A stretch of 64,000 bases of DNA from Tethya wilhelma (taxonomy: Eukaryota > Porifera > Demospongiae > Tethyida > Tethyidae), in NCBI GenBank assembly GCA_964030475.1, contig CAXIPT010000010.1:316177-380176 (forward strand), read 5' to 3'. The notes beneath the pieces are model-generated. The model ran no database searches. It saw only the letters and a program-made list of their open reading frames with translations, and had not been told where the DNA came from. The position numbers and the translations under genes are program-made. Positions 23,801 to 38,800 of the stretch are shown piece by piece. How positions within the stretch are numbered: position 1 is the first letter of the stretch; each line of letters begins with the position of its first letter.

Positions 23801-26800
23801 GAAGACAATGTTCTATGCACATGCACCCTCTCGCACCCCTCAGCTTATTGGTGGTCTGGCTGATGAGAAAGTAAGATGGGCAGAGTCTGTCAAAAGCTTT
23901 GATAAGCTTCTCGTCAACGTGATTGGTGATGTCATGATGTCTGCTGGAGTAGTTGCCTATCTAGGAGCATTCACTGTAAGTGTACATAAGCTAAAGATAA
24001 GAAAGTTCAAAAGACCTGCCGGGCTAGGTTTAAATCTCAGCTAGATCTCAAAAGATTTTTCCAATGAATTTTTCATGTGTTTATCCAACCTTTAGCTCTT
24101 GTCCTTTTTTTGGTTTAATTACCATGGGAAACTAAGTCAGGTTAGATTTAGGTATGGCACGTTTATCGTGTCAGGAAGAACATGCTAATCATCTATGTGC
24201 ATCATTTGCATGACTTGAGATCTGGTTTGGATGGTGACTAGTGTCTATGAATTCTGCTCCAATGGCTAAGAGCTCTATAGTATAGTGGCACAAGATACAC
24301 CTATTTTAGTAGGCAAAGCTTGCCATAACTACTCTCTATAATTCTATCTATCACTGAAATTCCCCCATTATATATATGTATACATTCTCAAACCAGATGG
24401 ACTTTAATTGTAATTGCATGTGGTTAGTTTTCTAGCATGCCATAATTATCTGGACTTTAGTGACGATCTTCCCACTAATAGTATATTTTACATGTACTAG
24501 CGCTTCAGTTGGTACTATTGCTTCTGCACATGCATACAATCATTGTACAAGTATTCTATTCTATTGCTAAAATTAATTATTGTTGCTATTTTCATTTAAA
24601 GATTTTTTATTTCAATAATGTGTAAATAATACCTAGTTTCTTCAAGGTGTATTCACTAAATTAACAACGGCCTTTCAATTTATCACAATTCTAGTGCATT
24701 TTCAGACTGACACAAATTAAATTCTATAAATATACTATTATACAATGTATAGTATTTATTATCTAGCTGGGTTCAATGTTAGGGTGAGGGTGAACTGGTG
24801 ATGCATCTATGTCTCTGTCTCACTGGCAGACTCCTCACCGATAAAAGGAGCAGACACAGTTGTATCCAAAACAAGGTCTTGTTGGTCTTGTGGTTTATGT
24901 TTATAGAGTTTTGACAATAGCTTTAGAATAGTTTGAAACTGTCCTTTGAGTACAAAGTGGTATGTGTGATAGAAAACAATAACTAGAAATGTAGCAAAGG
25001 CAACGCTGGCTGAGATATAGGCACCTATTCTTTGACTTTCTTTCTCTTCTGTCAGGAAGTAAGTCACGCTAGACAGAGCTATCAGATTGAAGACAGAGAT
25101 GTTCTCTAGTATGAACTGTAGCCATGTTTTGTGCACTTGAATCTTGTTTATGTATTCCATAAACAGCTGGAGGAAGATTAGTGCACTGATTGATAAAGTT
25201 ATAATAGTGAGGAGGTTAGTACGAGGATCTCCAAGAACAGTTGAGGCTGAAACAAGATAAAAGACAATACGAACTAACAATAGCAGTCCGATCCAGTAAC
25301 GATGGTCTTTGTTGTAAGGATTGAACACAATGACTAAAGTGTTTCGAATGAGCCTTCTTAAGGGCCCTCGGTTGAAACAATATATGAGCCATTTCCCAGC
25401 AATGATTGTGAAAGTGAGTGCTACTCCAACTAGGACCATGACAAGAGCCATGATGAAGAAATCACTAAAGTACTGTGATGTAGGATCAACAATGTATGTA
25501 CCTATGAGCTCTATGTACAAAGGTAAAAGTACTTGTATCAGGCCCTTTGCAACAAAAACCATTCCCAACTTTGTAGAGTGATCACTAATACTAATGATGA
25601 TAATTGCAGCAACCAAGGAAATGACATAGAGGGGAAATGCTAGAAGTTGCAACCATGTCTTAGCATAGGCATTCATTCCATCATAGAAGCAAGTCTCAAT
25701 TCCAAAGTCTAGGTGAAGCCATGCTATGAAAACAGTCCATAGCTTTAAATCATCACTCCAGATATATGCAGCTCGATTTACTATAATGGCCTTAGCAAAA
25801 ATAATGAAGCTGAAGAATGTTATAATAGCTATTGGCCAGAAGTAATATTGTAGAAGAGAGGCATCCAGTACTAGACCAGCTACAGCAAAAGCTAAGAGTA
25901 GTGTAAGCCAGTTGTTAGATAATGGTCTACAACCTGAGCTACCAAGAGAGAGGCTGAGACCATTCTTACAAGAGCTGTACAAGTTGAAAGCACACAGTTC
26001 ATCAGCACCATTATCACCAATGGAAACATATTGACTAGGTATTTTGCAGTAGTCAAAAGGACAGTAATTGTGTAGAATGTATTGTTGACGATGTTGAGAA
26101 GTGTTGATATAGGCAAACCAGTCATTCTGTTGTCTTTGAAGAGTTCTGTCGTCAAAAGAGCAGTTAGATATATACCCTTTATAGAGTATGGGGTCACATT
26201 CACAGTGTAAGCATGGTGCACCAGATTTTACTGGACATGGCATGTCTGTTTCAGCAGTTGCTACTAGCACCAGTAGAGCCGAGACTATGGCACCTTTGAT
26301 AAAGAGTTCTGCCATGAGTGAAGTTCTGATTGATTGTCGTATACCAAGTTTTATATATCTAAGAGAAATGAGAAATGTAAATTTCTTTTTGTGCTGCTAC
26401 AGAACCTCGATTATCTAAACACCTTCAGGACACAGGCTAATTTCAAGCGTTTGGAATACCGAATTTGTTTGGATAACTAAAGCGATAAAATTACACTTGT
26501 TTTTGCTGCTCTAGCAGTAGCCACACTAGTTTTACTAGCTCTTTAGCATCTCAGAACACTGGCAGATTGTATTTTTGAATAATAACCACGTACACGATAA
26601 CGTAAGCCTCAAGTTTGAAAAGAGGGCGCAGTCCATTCGGATTTGTTCTAATTATCCGAAATTTGGTCTTCATGGATAATTGAGAGTTCGGATAATCAAG
26701 GTTTTACTGTACACACAAATAATGGTCATGTTCTTATCACATGTAAGTAACATTGTTTGACCCTATAGCTTGCATGTGCATGTACTAAATCCTCCACTGA

Positions 26801-29800
26801 CTTATATGTGAGGATAATTTAGCATTGAGTTGTGGTAACAAATCTGTGAAATCTAGTATATTGGACAATGATATGTCAAAATGTATTCAACGTGTGTTAT
26901 GCTATTATATACTGATACATGCATCATAATATACTATGAAATATATACTCACTCTTGTTTGTAATTCTCAGTTCTCTTGTAGCTTCTAAGTAAGAAAAAT
27001 GTTTTTTTAATTGCTGTTAAGAATCAAAGTACCACAAAAGTTACAATCTGTACTCTCTCCTTTTATAAAAAGCCCTCTACTTGTATTTGTGTGAACAAAC
27101 ACAAGCCTGTCACATGCCTGTCTACTGTTGTTATTCTTCTATATAAGGCAATGATGTGTGAGACATGTGGTCTGAGTTAGAGTAGTTATACCACCTGTTA
27201 TCAGTGCATGTTTATATCAGCCTGTCTTCTGTTCCTATTCTTCTATAATATAAAGCAATAATGTGTGAGACATGTGCTCTACCACCTGTTATGCATTGTC
27301 CATGCTTTGATGGAGCCTAGTACCCAGGCCACTCCCTCCTATTAGTGTTTCACGCTAAACATCAGGAGGGCCTGGGGACTGTCATCACGTGAGGTTGAAC
27401 AGTGGTCGAACAGTAATTAGTGAACGTGGGTGAAGCCATTACATCACCTGGCCCACGTAGCAGGCTTGTCTACTGAGTTAGGCTACGCCCGACTAGTGCT
27501 TTTACCAGCATGCCTAGCGCTTTACAAGCTATATCTGTTTTTTAGACTTATTTTACTCTCTTTGTATACTGGTACCAAACAACTCGGGCCTTTTTCATGG
27601 GTCCAATTAAGACGGCTCCAAACAGTTTTTGTTTTGCTTCTTTCTTGACTTACTCAAATTCTTTCAGTGTTTTAATGAAAAGAAGCGAATTTTTGAGCCT
27701 TGTCACAATTTTTCTTGCCTAATACTGGAAAAGCAGCCATCTTGCCGCAAGCTTGCCAGCAAAGTTTTAGATTATTTACGTGGGCGCAACATCGAACTCG
27801 TGCATAGCACATGCAACATGCCCACGTGCAATTAAATATATGACGTGTTTTTGACATCCACGGATTTCCATGAGAAATCCAGGTGAAAACCATGTCAGTT
27901 TGAATTTAAGTATATGGTACATTTTATTGTGTCGGGAAGAACATGCTTTTGCATCGTATGGGTCACATGATTACATGTAGGCTTTGAGTTCAGGTTTGGA
28001 AGTCGACTAGTGTCTAGTGTATACTGCTATATTCTCTGCTCAATTATCTATGAGTTCTAGTGGCTCAGTGATAAGACTCATAAGAGCATTCGACAAAAAT
28101 GCTTAAACCTTTCTTATAAAGAAGTAGTCTAGTACTGAATGCCTTTAACACCTCTGATATATATAGTTTTTCTGTGTGTAAGGCTTCACATGACCTGACG
28201 CAAGTCAAAATGCATTATGCATTTAGATCTTTGTGTACCAATTGATATACTTCACAAAATAATGCATTGTGTGAATCAAAACCTTATGTACTGTTATGCA
28301 AACATTTTAGGGAGAGTATCGAACAGACTTGGTCCAGGTATGGGAAGGCAAGCTCTCTGGTTTCGATGTGCCTCATACCAATGGAGCAACTCTGGTGTCT
28401 ATCTTAGCCAACCCTGTTGACATTAGGAACTGGCAGATAGCAGGGCTACCCAGAGACACCCTCTCTGTGGAGAATGGAGTGATAGTGCAGTTCTCCAGGA
28501 GGTGGCCCCTGTTCATTGACCCACAGGGACAGGCCAACAAATGGGTCAAGAATATGGTGAGTATATAGTATTGAATGCATGTAGGCCAAAGACAGTCATT
28601 GTATTGTGTATAGTAAACATGTACATACAAGCTATGGCATTATGGCATGAAACTTATGGGAAATTGAGTATTGACCATTGCTATATCCCAACTGTGTAGT
28701 AAACGTTAATATTGTGGAAGTCCTAATATGGAATTGACTATTGTAGTACCATATAGATTTTGTAGTTAAGGGGGCTTTAACCATTTGACAATAACCCTTT
28801 TTTCCATTCCTTCAGGAGAAGGATCATGCATTGGACGTGGTCAAATTGACCGACAAAGACTTTCTTCGTAGTTTAGAGAATGCTGTTCGTTTCGGTAAGC
28901 CTTGTCTCCTTGAGAACGTAGGAGAGGAGCTGGACCCTGCTCTGGAGCCCATCCTCCTCCAACAGACCTTCAAGCAAGCTGGAGCCACTGTCATCAAACT
29001 AGGAGACTCTGTCATCCCTTACCACGATGACTTCAAGCTCTACATCACCACCAAGCTACCCAACCCTCACTACACTCCTGAGGTCTCTACTAAAGTGACT
29101 CTGGTCAACTTCACCCTCTCACCGGGGTTAGTGAGCACTTACTAAATGCTTCCCATTGTGATCAGTGACCAATTGTACTGATGGCAGAATATTACAGTTA
29201 TGAGTGAAATGCACTTATTATAATAATTTCCTGTAAACTATAATTTTCTTTGTTGCTTATGCACAATAATTATGAAATCATGCTTGCTCATACTTGCTTG
29301 CTACAGCATGCATCTGCCATTACACTACTGTACCTGTATTTCTATTGTACTAACAAACTGCAATCATCTTTTTTTGTATTTCTTTCGACTACAGTGGTCT
29401 TGAGGATCAGCTCCTTGGTATAGTGGTAGCTGAGGAGCGTCCTGATTTGGAGGAAGCCAAGAACGCGCTCATCATCAGTAATGCCAAGATGAAGGAAGAG
29501 CTGAAGGCCATTGAAGACAAGATCCTCTATCGTCTCAGTAACTCTGAAGGCAACCCAGTGGATGATGTCGATCTCATTAAAGTACTGCAAGCTTCAAAAC
29601 TCAAGTCACAAGAGATTCAGGTATGTGCAGAGAGTATACAGCCATGTCATATGTAACATCCATTATGTTAGTAAGTATTAATAATTTTTTTAATCTTTAT
29701 TTCCATAATTATGTTAATAACTTGTTCTCCTGACACATATGTATCGAGAACAAAAAATAATAGGATGACCATGTACAATATGTAATTAATTTTTCCTTGT

Positions 29801-32800
29801 AGTTTTCTTCTAGTGTATATTTGTTTTGATAGAGAAATAGTTGATCTATTACAAACATACTAACTGACTACTGCAGTTCTGATCTGTGTATATGCCTATA
29901 CAAAGGTTTAATGAAGCTTTATTCCTTTAGATTAACAAAATTCATATATAAAATGTGTTTATTTAGTTTACTTGAGTCCAAAGCTTGCATACTCAGTCGT
30001 ATATTTCAACAATCATCCTCGCATAGTCCCAGAAGCTTTAATAATGTAGGACAACATCCCTCCTGAGTATTGGCCACTTTATTTGCAAGTATCTGTGGAC
30101 CAAATGGTTTGGCTTCAATTGTAGCCAGTTGCAGTGCAGCAATAATGGCAATCAAGAAGATAGCAAAAACAACTTTATAGTTCATGTTGGTGATGTTTGA
30201 TGATTCTTGCTCTAAATTGCACTTAGTGCTGTTAAATTTCACCAATTTCCTTGCAACAGATGTTTCAGAGTATATACTCCACTTGTTAGCTGTTAATTTT
30301 TAGTACTTTCTAGTTTTCTGCTGCTATAGTTCTAATTTGTAGTTTGTGACAAGTATATATTAACGAATAAAATGAAGCCTATATACTATCCATGTAGCCT
30401 CATATCTTGGCTGTCTCCTTTAATAGCCTAGAACAAATGGTATAAGGAAATTTTGTGCAAATGAAGTTAATGGTCAGTTACATGTGTTTGTACTTTAGTT
30501 AACTGTTCTTCCTTTGATGTGATATCATTCTACTTCCCGACAAGTACTAACATGAGGAACCACATATCCATCAATAATACAGATGAATTCAATACTACAT
30601 GTGTTTTGTATAGTTGTTCTTCCTTTGAAGTATATGTAGCTAATTTTCTTCTTTGACAAGCTTGTTTGGAATCTGTACACCATTAGTATTACAACTGAAT
30701 TCCTACTAATGCTATGTTTAGGGTCATTCCATTCCCACACTGCATGCAAGTGGAATGCATTTGAACCTAATGCTAGAGTACATGTGTTGAGATGTGCATG
30801 GCTTCATCAGTGCATGCATATACTCATGATAAATTGATGATCTGAGCTTTTATCATGTGCCCAAGAAATTGCTAGGAGAAGGAGAAATCAACCCTCAACC
30901 GAAAACTGCACCTCTAACAATATTATATATATATATCTATTATCATAATTCTAGTAGCATAAACAAGAAATAGTATAATTTTTATATAGCTAACAATTAA
31001 TCAAACTCAAGTTTCATTGACAAAACAAGTAGATATTTACATGATCAAAGTATATTATTATGTTATAAGATTACTGTACATGTATATTATCATGTTTGAC
31101 TGCAAGCACTCTAAGACTTGTTTCTTTTACTTTGTTACTGCCACTAATGAGCATTTGTTGTCTAATTTCACAGGCCAAAGTAGCAGATGCTGAGAAAACT
31201 GAGCAGGAGATTGATATAACTCGTAGCAAGTATATACCTGTCGCAACTCGCACACAGCTCCTCTTCTTTTGTACCACTGACCTCTCCAACATCGATCCGA
31301 TGTACCAGTACTCCCTGGAGTGGTACGTCAGCATCTTCTTGAACTCTATCGCCTCGGCTGATAAATCAGGTCAGTAACTTATCATTGATAGGTGTTTATC
31401 AGGGTAGGTTTCTTGAGTATGTTGACTAAATAAGCTCTCTTTAGTAAGTATTTGGTGTATATGCATTTATAAGCTTTGTTTTAAATTAAAGAAACCTTAT
31501 TTTGCATTGTCATATTGTATAAGTAGAGATCACAGTAATGTATTAATGTTTGTAGTGTTTTATTCTTTAGTGTTGAGATGAGAGTAGATTGAAAAACAGA
31601 AATTTTGCATATCGTATATGTAATGATCAACATACACACACACACACACACACACACAGATGATCTTGATGAGCGTATAGTCAACATCAACAACCACTTC
31701 ACGTTCAGTTTGTACAGTAATGTGTGTCGGTCACTGTTTGAGAAACACAAGCTCCTATTCTCCTTCCTATTGTGTGCACGCATCCTTCAAAATGACAACA
31801 AAATTGATGTTGTAAGCATACTGTATTTCTTAGCTTTAGTAGTAGTTAGCTAAGTGCCAGGTTTCATGGTTTATGTGTTCTTGAGAATAGACACATGTAC
31901 CTGAGTAGCTGGGCCCATTGGGAGAGGGGGCTTGGGTTGTTTTTTGAAGATATTGAATTTCCATGTAGCTAGCATTTACATATAGTTAACTACCTATAGT
32001 ATGTTATTCTCTGTCCCATGAACTTAGAGTGAGTGGCGTCATCTTATAGCTGGTGGAACAGCCTCACCAGAGAAGCTTCCTAACCCAGCCCCAGATTGGG
32101 TCTCTGAGAGAATGTGGATGGACATTCTAAAGTTACCGACTCTCAAGAATTTTACTACCCTTGCCAAAGAGTTTTCTGAGCTCTCCGATGGTTTTAAGAG
32201 GATATTTGACAGTCCCGATCCCCATCAGGAGCCTCTACCTGGACACTGGGAAACAGACTTGGACTCCTTCCAGAAGATGCTGGTCTTGAAGTGTATTCGA
32301 TCTGATAAACTTACCAATGCTATGCAGGTTAGTGTCTAAGTGTTATTTAGTTTAATGAAGATCAACATGTATGCATGATTCTGGTAAAATTTAGAGAATC
32401 TTAAAAATATCCTCATTGGGAAACTTTGGTTTATTTCCGTAAATATTTACCCTAAATATGATTACTAGATAGTATTGGTGTTTTCAATATTAACTCCCAA
32501 GAATTGGATTACGAAAGACTTTACACCACTTGCATGGACGACTGACTGCCCTATATTAATTTTCATGAATAGTCAAAATTACTATTATAACTGAATTTTT
32601 TAACCCAACATTCATACATAAAGCAGCATTACTTAGCATATTCTGCCTGCAGTGTTCTGTCAATAGTACCAACAAAGGATCTCAAATTAATAACTGTATT
32701 GTTTTGATACGTGATAAGTTTTGAATTGAACACGGATACTATTCTTCATAGCTGTCCTTCAGATCTAGCTGAGATTTGAACCGAAGCCTCTCAAATTTTA

Positions 32801-35800
32801 GTTAAACATTCTTACCACTGAGCTACTAGAATTCCTGGGGGTATTGAAGTAGAGAATGTAGTAAGACGTGAATAAAATACATAACTGCAAAACTGAAAGC
32901 ATTTCTAATTACAGGTCCATTGTAGTTTCACACACTCGTATCCCCACTGAAATATAGGAAGCAAGATACGCTAGACAATGAGAAGTTATATGTATACATG
33001 TATAGTTCTTGCATGTGTTGTGCTATACATTTAGAGTAAAATTCTATCAAGACATATATACGTAACGTACACATTATCAAAAAATATATATATATATGTT
33101 TGTAGTAAATGCAAAAGGTTAACTGGGTCTGTTTAGAAATATGTGTTTACCTAGCACTGTCTATACTGTAATGTACGTGGTTGGTGATTCACACTGTAAA
33201 TTACTCCTTAAGAAATTAAATGTTCAGTAGTGAAATTGTTGTAGCATCTAGCAAATCTCTAAATCAAAGACGGAGACCCATCGCTGCCTTCAGTCATACC
33301 CAGCAGCAGTGGTTGAGTCTCATTCTCATCGTCAGCTTGGACTGCAGCATTTTTACAAAATTTTGTGTGAATTTTTGCTCTAAGTGCAACCATTCTTCGT
33401 GGTAGAAAAATGCACTGTAACTAGTATTATTAGTGGAATGTTTGAAATATGATTGTGATAGTAACGAATATCATTTGTTGTTCTAAGAACACTGTTGATA
33501 ATAAAGGACACACCAGTACACGTCATCATCAGTGCATCTATCTTGCTGTGTTCCTGTGAGGTTGCACTGCTGCAATCACAATTGCTGAAATTAGCAAGAC
33601 CAAACCTATTGCCAACATGTAGGAGTAACCATTTACAAAGAAATGTGTATTCAATAGTTAGGTAGAAAGCTGCAAGGTATCGATATTTTTGAGAGGTAGT
33701 TTTAAAGCAGCCATAAAAAACTTCCATGAAAGCGTGTAGAATTCGTCGACGAATTTTGAAATAATTCAAGCATCTCTGAAACCAAAGGTTAAGGTACAGG
33801 CACAACAGGACCAGAGGTACAATGTTGAAGATGGTCATCATTATTATCGCTAGCACAGCATATGGTATATGATCATGACCAAAGTACTCTACAGTTTCAC
33901 TATACTGGAGATAAAGCTTGCTAAAAGTTGTTCCATTTACATTATAGAGAATAACTAGCGTCAGTAAATCTACAGAAGTGTTCAATATTTTCACATAGCA
34001 TAGCACTATGAATGTCACAAAGGCTTCAACCAGAGATACAGTGAGATCCCACTCTCTGCGTATCTTTACAAATTAAGCATTTGTAAAAAGGTTTCCACAA
34101 GAAAACAACCAAACTATATCGGCCGTGTAGACTTACAAGAATATATGTTGCTATCACAAGTAGAAGAGGATAAATAGCTATGGCATATATAGTCCAGTGC
34201 TAATGTCTGCATCATGGTCATAGAGGGGTGTATGCAGTAGGAAGAATAGAGAAATCGAAAAAAAGTCCAAGTCAAACATTCCATAAGAACTGCCTAAAGT
34301 TTTTGCAAGAATTTTTGTTGTAGCAGTGTTGCTGACATTATTAATCTGTGTTCTTGTAATGAACCTAAAGCTATTACTGGTGCAGTAACAAATTGTGTTG
34401 TGAGAATATATCCTTGAAATTCTCCAGAAGAGATAGAAATTCTGAATATGATTACTACAAAGTAAAAATTAATATAGTCAATGGTCCATACACCATTGCA
34501 ACATATTTGAGCAAGTTCTAAGCCATGTTGGTGGAATTAATTACATCTCACACAATCCCTTGTATATGAATAGATGGCAGGGGCATATCCTTTCAAGCAA
34601 CTTCCACACATTTGACCTGTTCGGTTCAATTTAAGACCATAGCACAACTCATCATTCACTATTGTAAGATTTTCTCCTTTGGCTATCACACTATAGAGGT
34701 TTCCTTGGCAGCGTTCAGGGGAGTTAATATTCACATGGCATCTCTCAACACAATAACCGACAGTGATTGTTTTGAAATGTTCATTATAAGACATACAGTA
34801 GCAAAAAGCTAGTGCTATGGTCTTTGTATACTTATCACAAAAGACATTTACCAAATCAGTCTCTGCACTCACAATTGCTATCATTTTTGCTTCTTACCAT
34901 TCCAAAGTGACAGCTGGCATTTGATAATTTGAAGTGGTATGAGTCTATTGTGGTGGTGTTCTTGGAGTTTTCTCCTGCCACACAATAATAGATGGCTATG
35001 ACTGAAATTATTGCCAAGACTTGAAAACACTCTGTCATTTGTTTTCCCTTCATTTGTATATAATTACTTTTTTCATGCATTTAAACAAACTTGACTTGTT
35101 TGATGAGCTGTTCTCTCTCATTTCTTTTGTTTTTTTTAGTTTGAAACTGTTTAATGCATGAGGTAATTCAGTTCTTGAAGTAAGTTGAGTAAACTCTGGT
35201 AAATTTAGAGAACTTGTACCCTTTTTGGGAAAATGTTGTTTACTTTCGTAAGTGATGTGATTACTAAATCACAGTTGATAGACAATATCAGTGTTTTCAT
35301 TATAAGCTCCTAAGAATTGGGTTACAATAAAATAAGACTTTTACCCCACTTGCATGGCCAGCTATACCCTCCATTGTTTCAATCCTCGTGCATGAATAGT
35401 GAATATTGCTATTAAATTTGTTACCCTAACATACATACATAGAGCCACGTTGCTCAATCCACATTCAAATTATGTCAAATTTTTGTGTGCTAAGTATTTA
35501 CTTAACCTTCCAAATAAATACTTGTGGCTTTACTTCATTCAGCTTTCAAGTATAATAATACAGTATATATGGGCTTGAAATGTATTCAATCTGATAAACT
35601 TACAAATACTATGAAGGTTAGCATCTATGCATTGTTTAGTTTGATAAATATCAGCATAATTATACAATGTTCAATGCATTCTATTGTAGGGGGGGGAAAT
35701 TGACCAGTGTGCATGCATGTTTGTTATGTAGCTAACAGTATGTCTATGCAGTAATGTGGTTGAAATAACTTACATGTATATAGTGGTTAAATTATTGTAC

Positions 35801-38800
35801 AGTGTCTAAATCAAAGCGATAGACCCATCACTGCGTTCAGTTTGTACCCAGCAGTATTTGTTGCATTTCATTTTCGTTGTCAGCTTGGACAGTTTTTTTA
35901 CAAACTTTTGTGGTAATTTTTGCTAAAAGTGCTTTAACCCTTCCTCGTGGTAGAAAGATAGATATCATCAGTCCAACACCATACAAGAAATGCACTGAAA
36001 GTGCTATTGTTGTTGCAACATTAGAAACAGCCTTGCGATACTTATTAATATCTTGTGTTGATCCCCAATCGCCATTGATGGTAAAGAACACACCAGTACA
36101 TATCATCATTGCTGCATCGATTTTGCTGTGTATTGAGTTCCTGTGAGGTTGAACTGCTGCAATCACAGTTGCTGAAATCAGGAAAACCATGCCGACTACT
36201 AACAAGTAAAATTTACCGTTTACAAGTGGTGAGAATATAAAGTTAATGTATCGAATGATTAAATAGAAAGCTGCAAAATGGCGATAATTTTGAGGAACAG
36301 TTTTAAAGCAACCGTAGAAGACTTCCATGAAAGCATGTAGAATTCGTCGACGGATTTTGAAATAGTTCAAGCATCTCTGAAACCAAAGGCTAGGGTACAA
36401 GCACAACAGTACCAGAGGCAAAATGTTAAAGATGGTCATCATTATCATTGCTAGCACAGCATATGGGATGTGATCATGACCAAAGTACTCTACAGTTCCA
36501 CTAGCCTGAAGATAAAGCTTGCCAAGAACTCTTCCATTTTCATTGTAGAGAATAACTGGTGTCAGTAAATCTAGAGAAGTGTTCAATATTTTCACGTAGC
36601 ATAGCAATATGAATGTCACAAAAGCTTCAACCAGAGATACAGTGAGATTCCACTCTTTGCGTATTCGAACAAAACATTTATAAAAGGGTCTCCACAAACG
36701 AACCACAAAACTATATTGACCGTGTAAACTAACAAGAATAAACGTTACTAGCACAAGTAGTAGAGGGTAGATAGCAATGGCATAGTCCATTGCTAATGTC
36801 TGCATCATGGTCATAGAGGGGTGTATGCAATAGGAAGAATAAAGAAATCGAAAGAAATCCAAGTTAAAAATTCCGTAAAAACTGCCTAAAATTTTTGTAA
36901 TATTTTTGGTTAAAGCATTGTTGCTGTCATTTTCAATGACTGTTCTTGTAAAATCAACCTAACTATACCTGGTGCAACAATAAATTGTGATGCAAGAATG
37001 TATCCGTGAAATTCTCCAGAAGAGATGGAAATCCTAAACATTATTATAAGAAAGTAAAATATGGTCAATGGCCCATATGCCATAGCAATGTATTTGAGCA
37101 GGTTGAGAGCAGTATAGGTCGAATTACATGTCACACAATCCATTGTATACGAATAGATTGCAGGGGCGTACCCTTTCAAACAACTTCCACACATTTGACC
37201 TGTTCGGTTCAAGTTAAGACCGCGGCACAACTCATCATTCACTGTTGTAAGATTTTCACCTTTGGCCATTACATGATAGCGATCTTTTTCTATTAATAAG
37301 CGTTCAGGGGGGTTAACATCCACGCGGCATCTTTCAACACAATAACCCACTGTGATTGTTTTGAAATGTTCATTATAAGACATACAGTAGCAGAAGGGTA
37401 GTACCATAGTTTTTGTATCTCTATCACAAATGAGAATGTACAACACAGTCCCTGGGCATTCACAATCACTTCCATTTTGACTTCTCTGCATCCCAAAGTG
37501 ACAAGTTGAACTGGTATTTGATCTGTATGAAGCTATTGTGGTGCTGTTCTTAACGTTTTCTCCTGCTCTGCAGTAATGGATGAATATGGCCGAAATTATT
37601 GCCAAGACTTGAAAACAATCTGCCACTAGTTTTCGTTTCATTCTTTCGCTTTTTTTTTTCACACTAGTTTGTACACAAACTCAAGTCCTATAATGCTCGA
37701 GCTGCTCTGTTCTGTACTAAATTTTTTAATTTGAAGCTGTTTTGATTTACAGGACTATCTTGTTTTCTCAATTGGTTATTGAAGCAAGTTGTGTAGATTC
37801 TGGTCAAATTTAGAAAACACCTTAGTTGGGTGTTTACCTACTAATGTTCATATCCCATATGATAACATAATGTTTTCGGTATCACCTCCTAAGAATGAAG
37901 GCACCAAGGTACCCTTAGTGCATGATATGCATGCAAAATTCTGTGTACTTATATAGTGTGATTGTATTTGCTATAAGAATTATAGTGTTATGATGTTAAA
38001 ATGTTATGCATTGCTGTGTTTATGTGTTTGCACATTTATCATTGATAGAATGGTACAACGAAAGTTAATATTATATATTACATTGATTTGTTCCCTGATG
38101 TTGGCTATCTTCACAGCACTATTGTATAGTTATTGCCACATGCAACATTCACTGGGTACACATTATAGCACAGTCTTGTTACCTTTGTAAAGATCCCAGG
38201 CCATACTATACTCTGCTATCTATATATATATATATATAACTCGCTCAGGCTCGCCCTCCAAAATTTTAACTGTATGGTCTTATGGGTGTGGCCTCGAAGC
38301 TTAGCGCTCGAAGAGGCTGAAAAGCTTCATATCTCAGGAACTACAAATTCTGTGTAATTCGTTTAGAAAATCTCGATTATTTTACCTTGGTATGCCACTT
38401 TTGAAGACTAGGGCTGTTGTTCTTGAGATATAGTTGGAACACACACACACACACACACATACAAAACAACTACCATAACCTTATGTGCGCATGCGTACCA
38501 AGGGTTAATTAGGTTACTTTAAGACTTGTGTTGCTAGCTTCTCTTCATTGCTCTAACATACTCATTTACAGTTATTGTTCAAAGGATTACTTCCATGAAA
38601 GCGTGTAGAATTCGTCGAGGAATTTTGAAATAATTCAAGCATCTCTGAAACCAAAGGTTAGGGTACAGGCACAACAGGACCAGAGGTACAATGTTGAAGA
38701 TGGTCATCATTATTATCGCTAGCACAGCATATGGTATATGATCATGACCAAAGTACTCTACAGTTCCACTATACTGGAGATAAAGCTTGCTAAAAGTTGT

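Noticed and set aside
27430..27835. Overlapping short + strand open frames in the dynein intron
   Set aside because: No domain, no signal peptide of normal layout, and no conserved copy elsewhere in the window.
30525..30749. A 74-codon minus-strand frame near the small peptide gene
   Set aside because: No signal peptide, no domain, and stops and starts as expected by chance in AT-rich intron.
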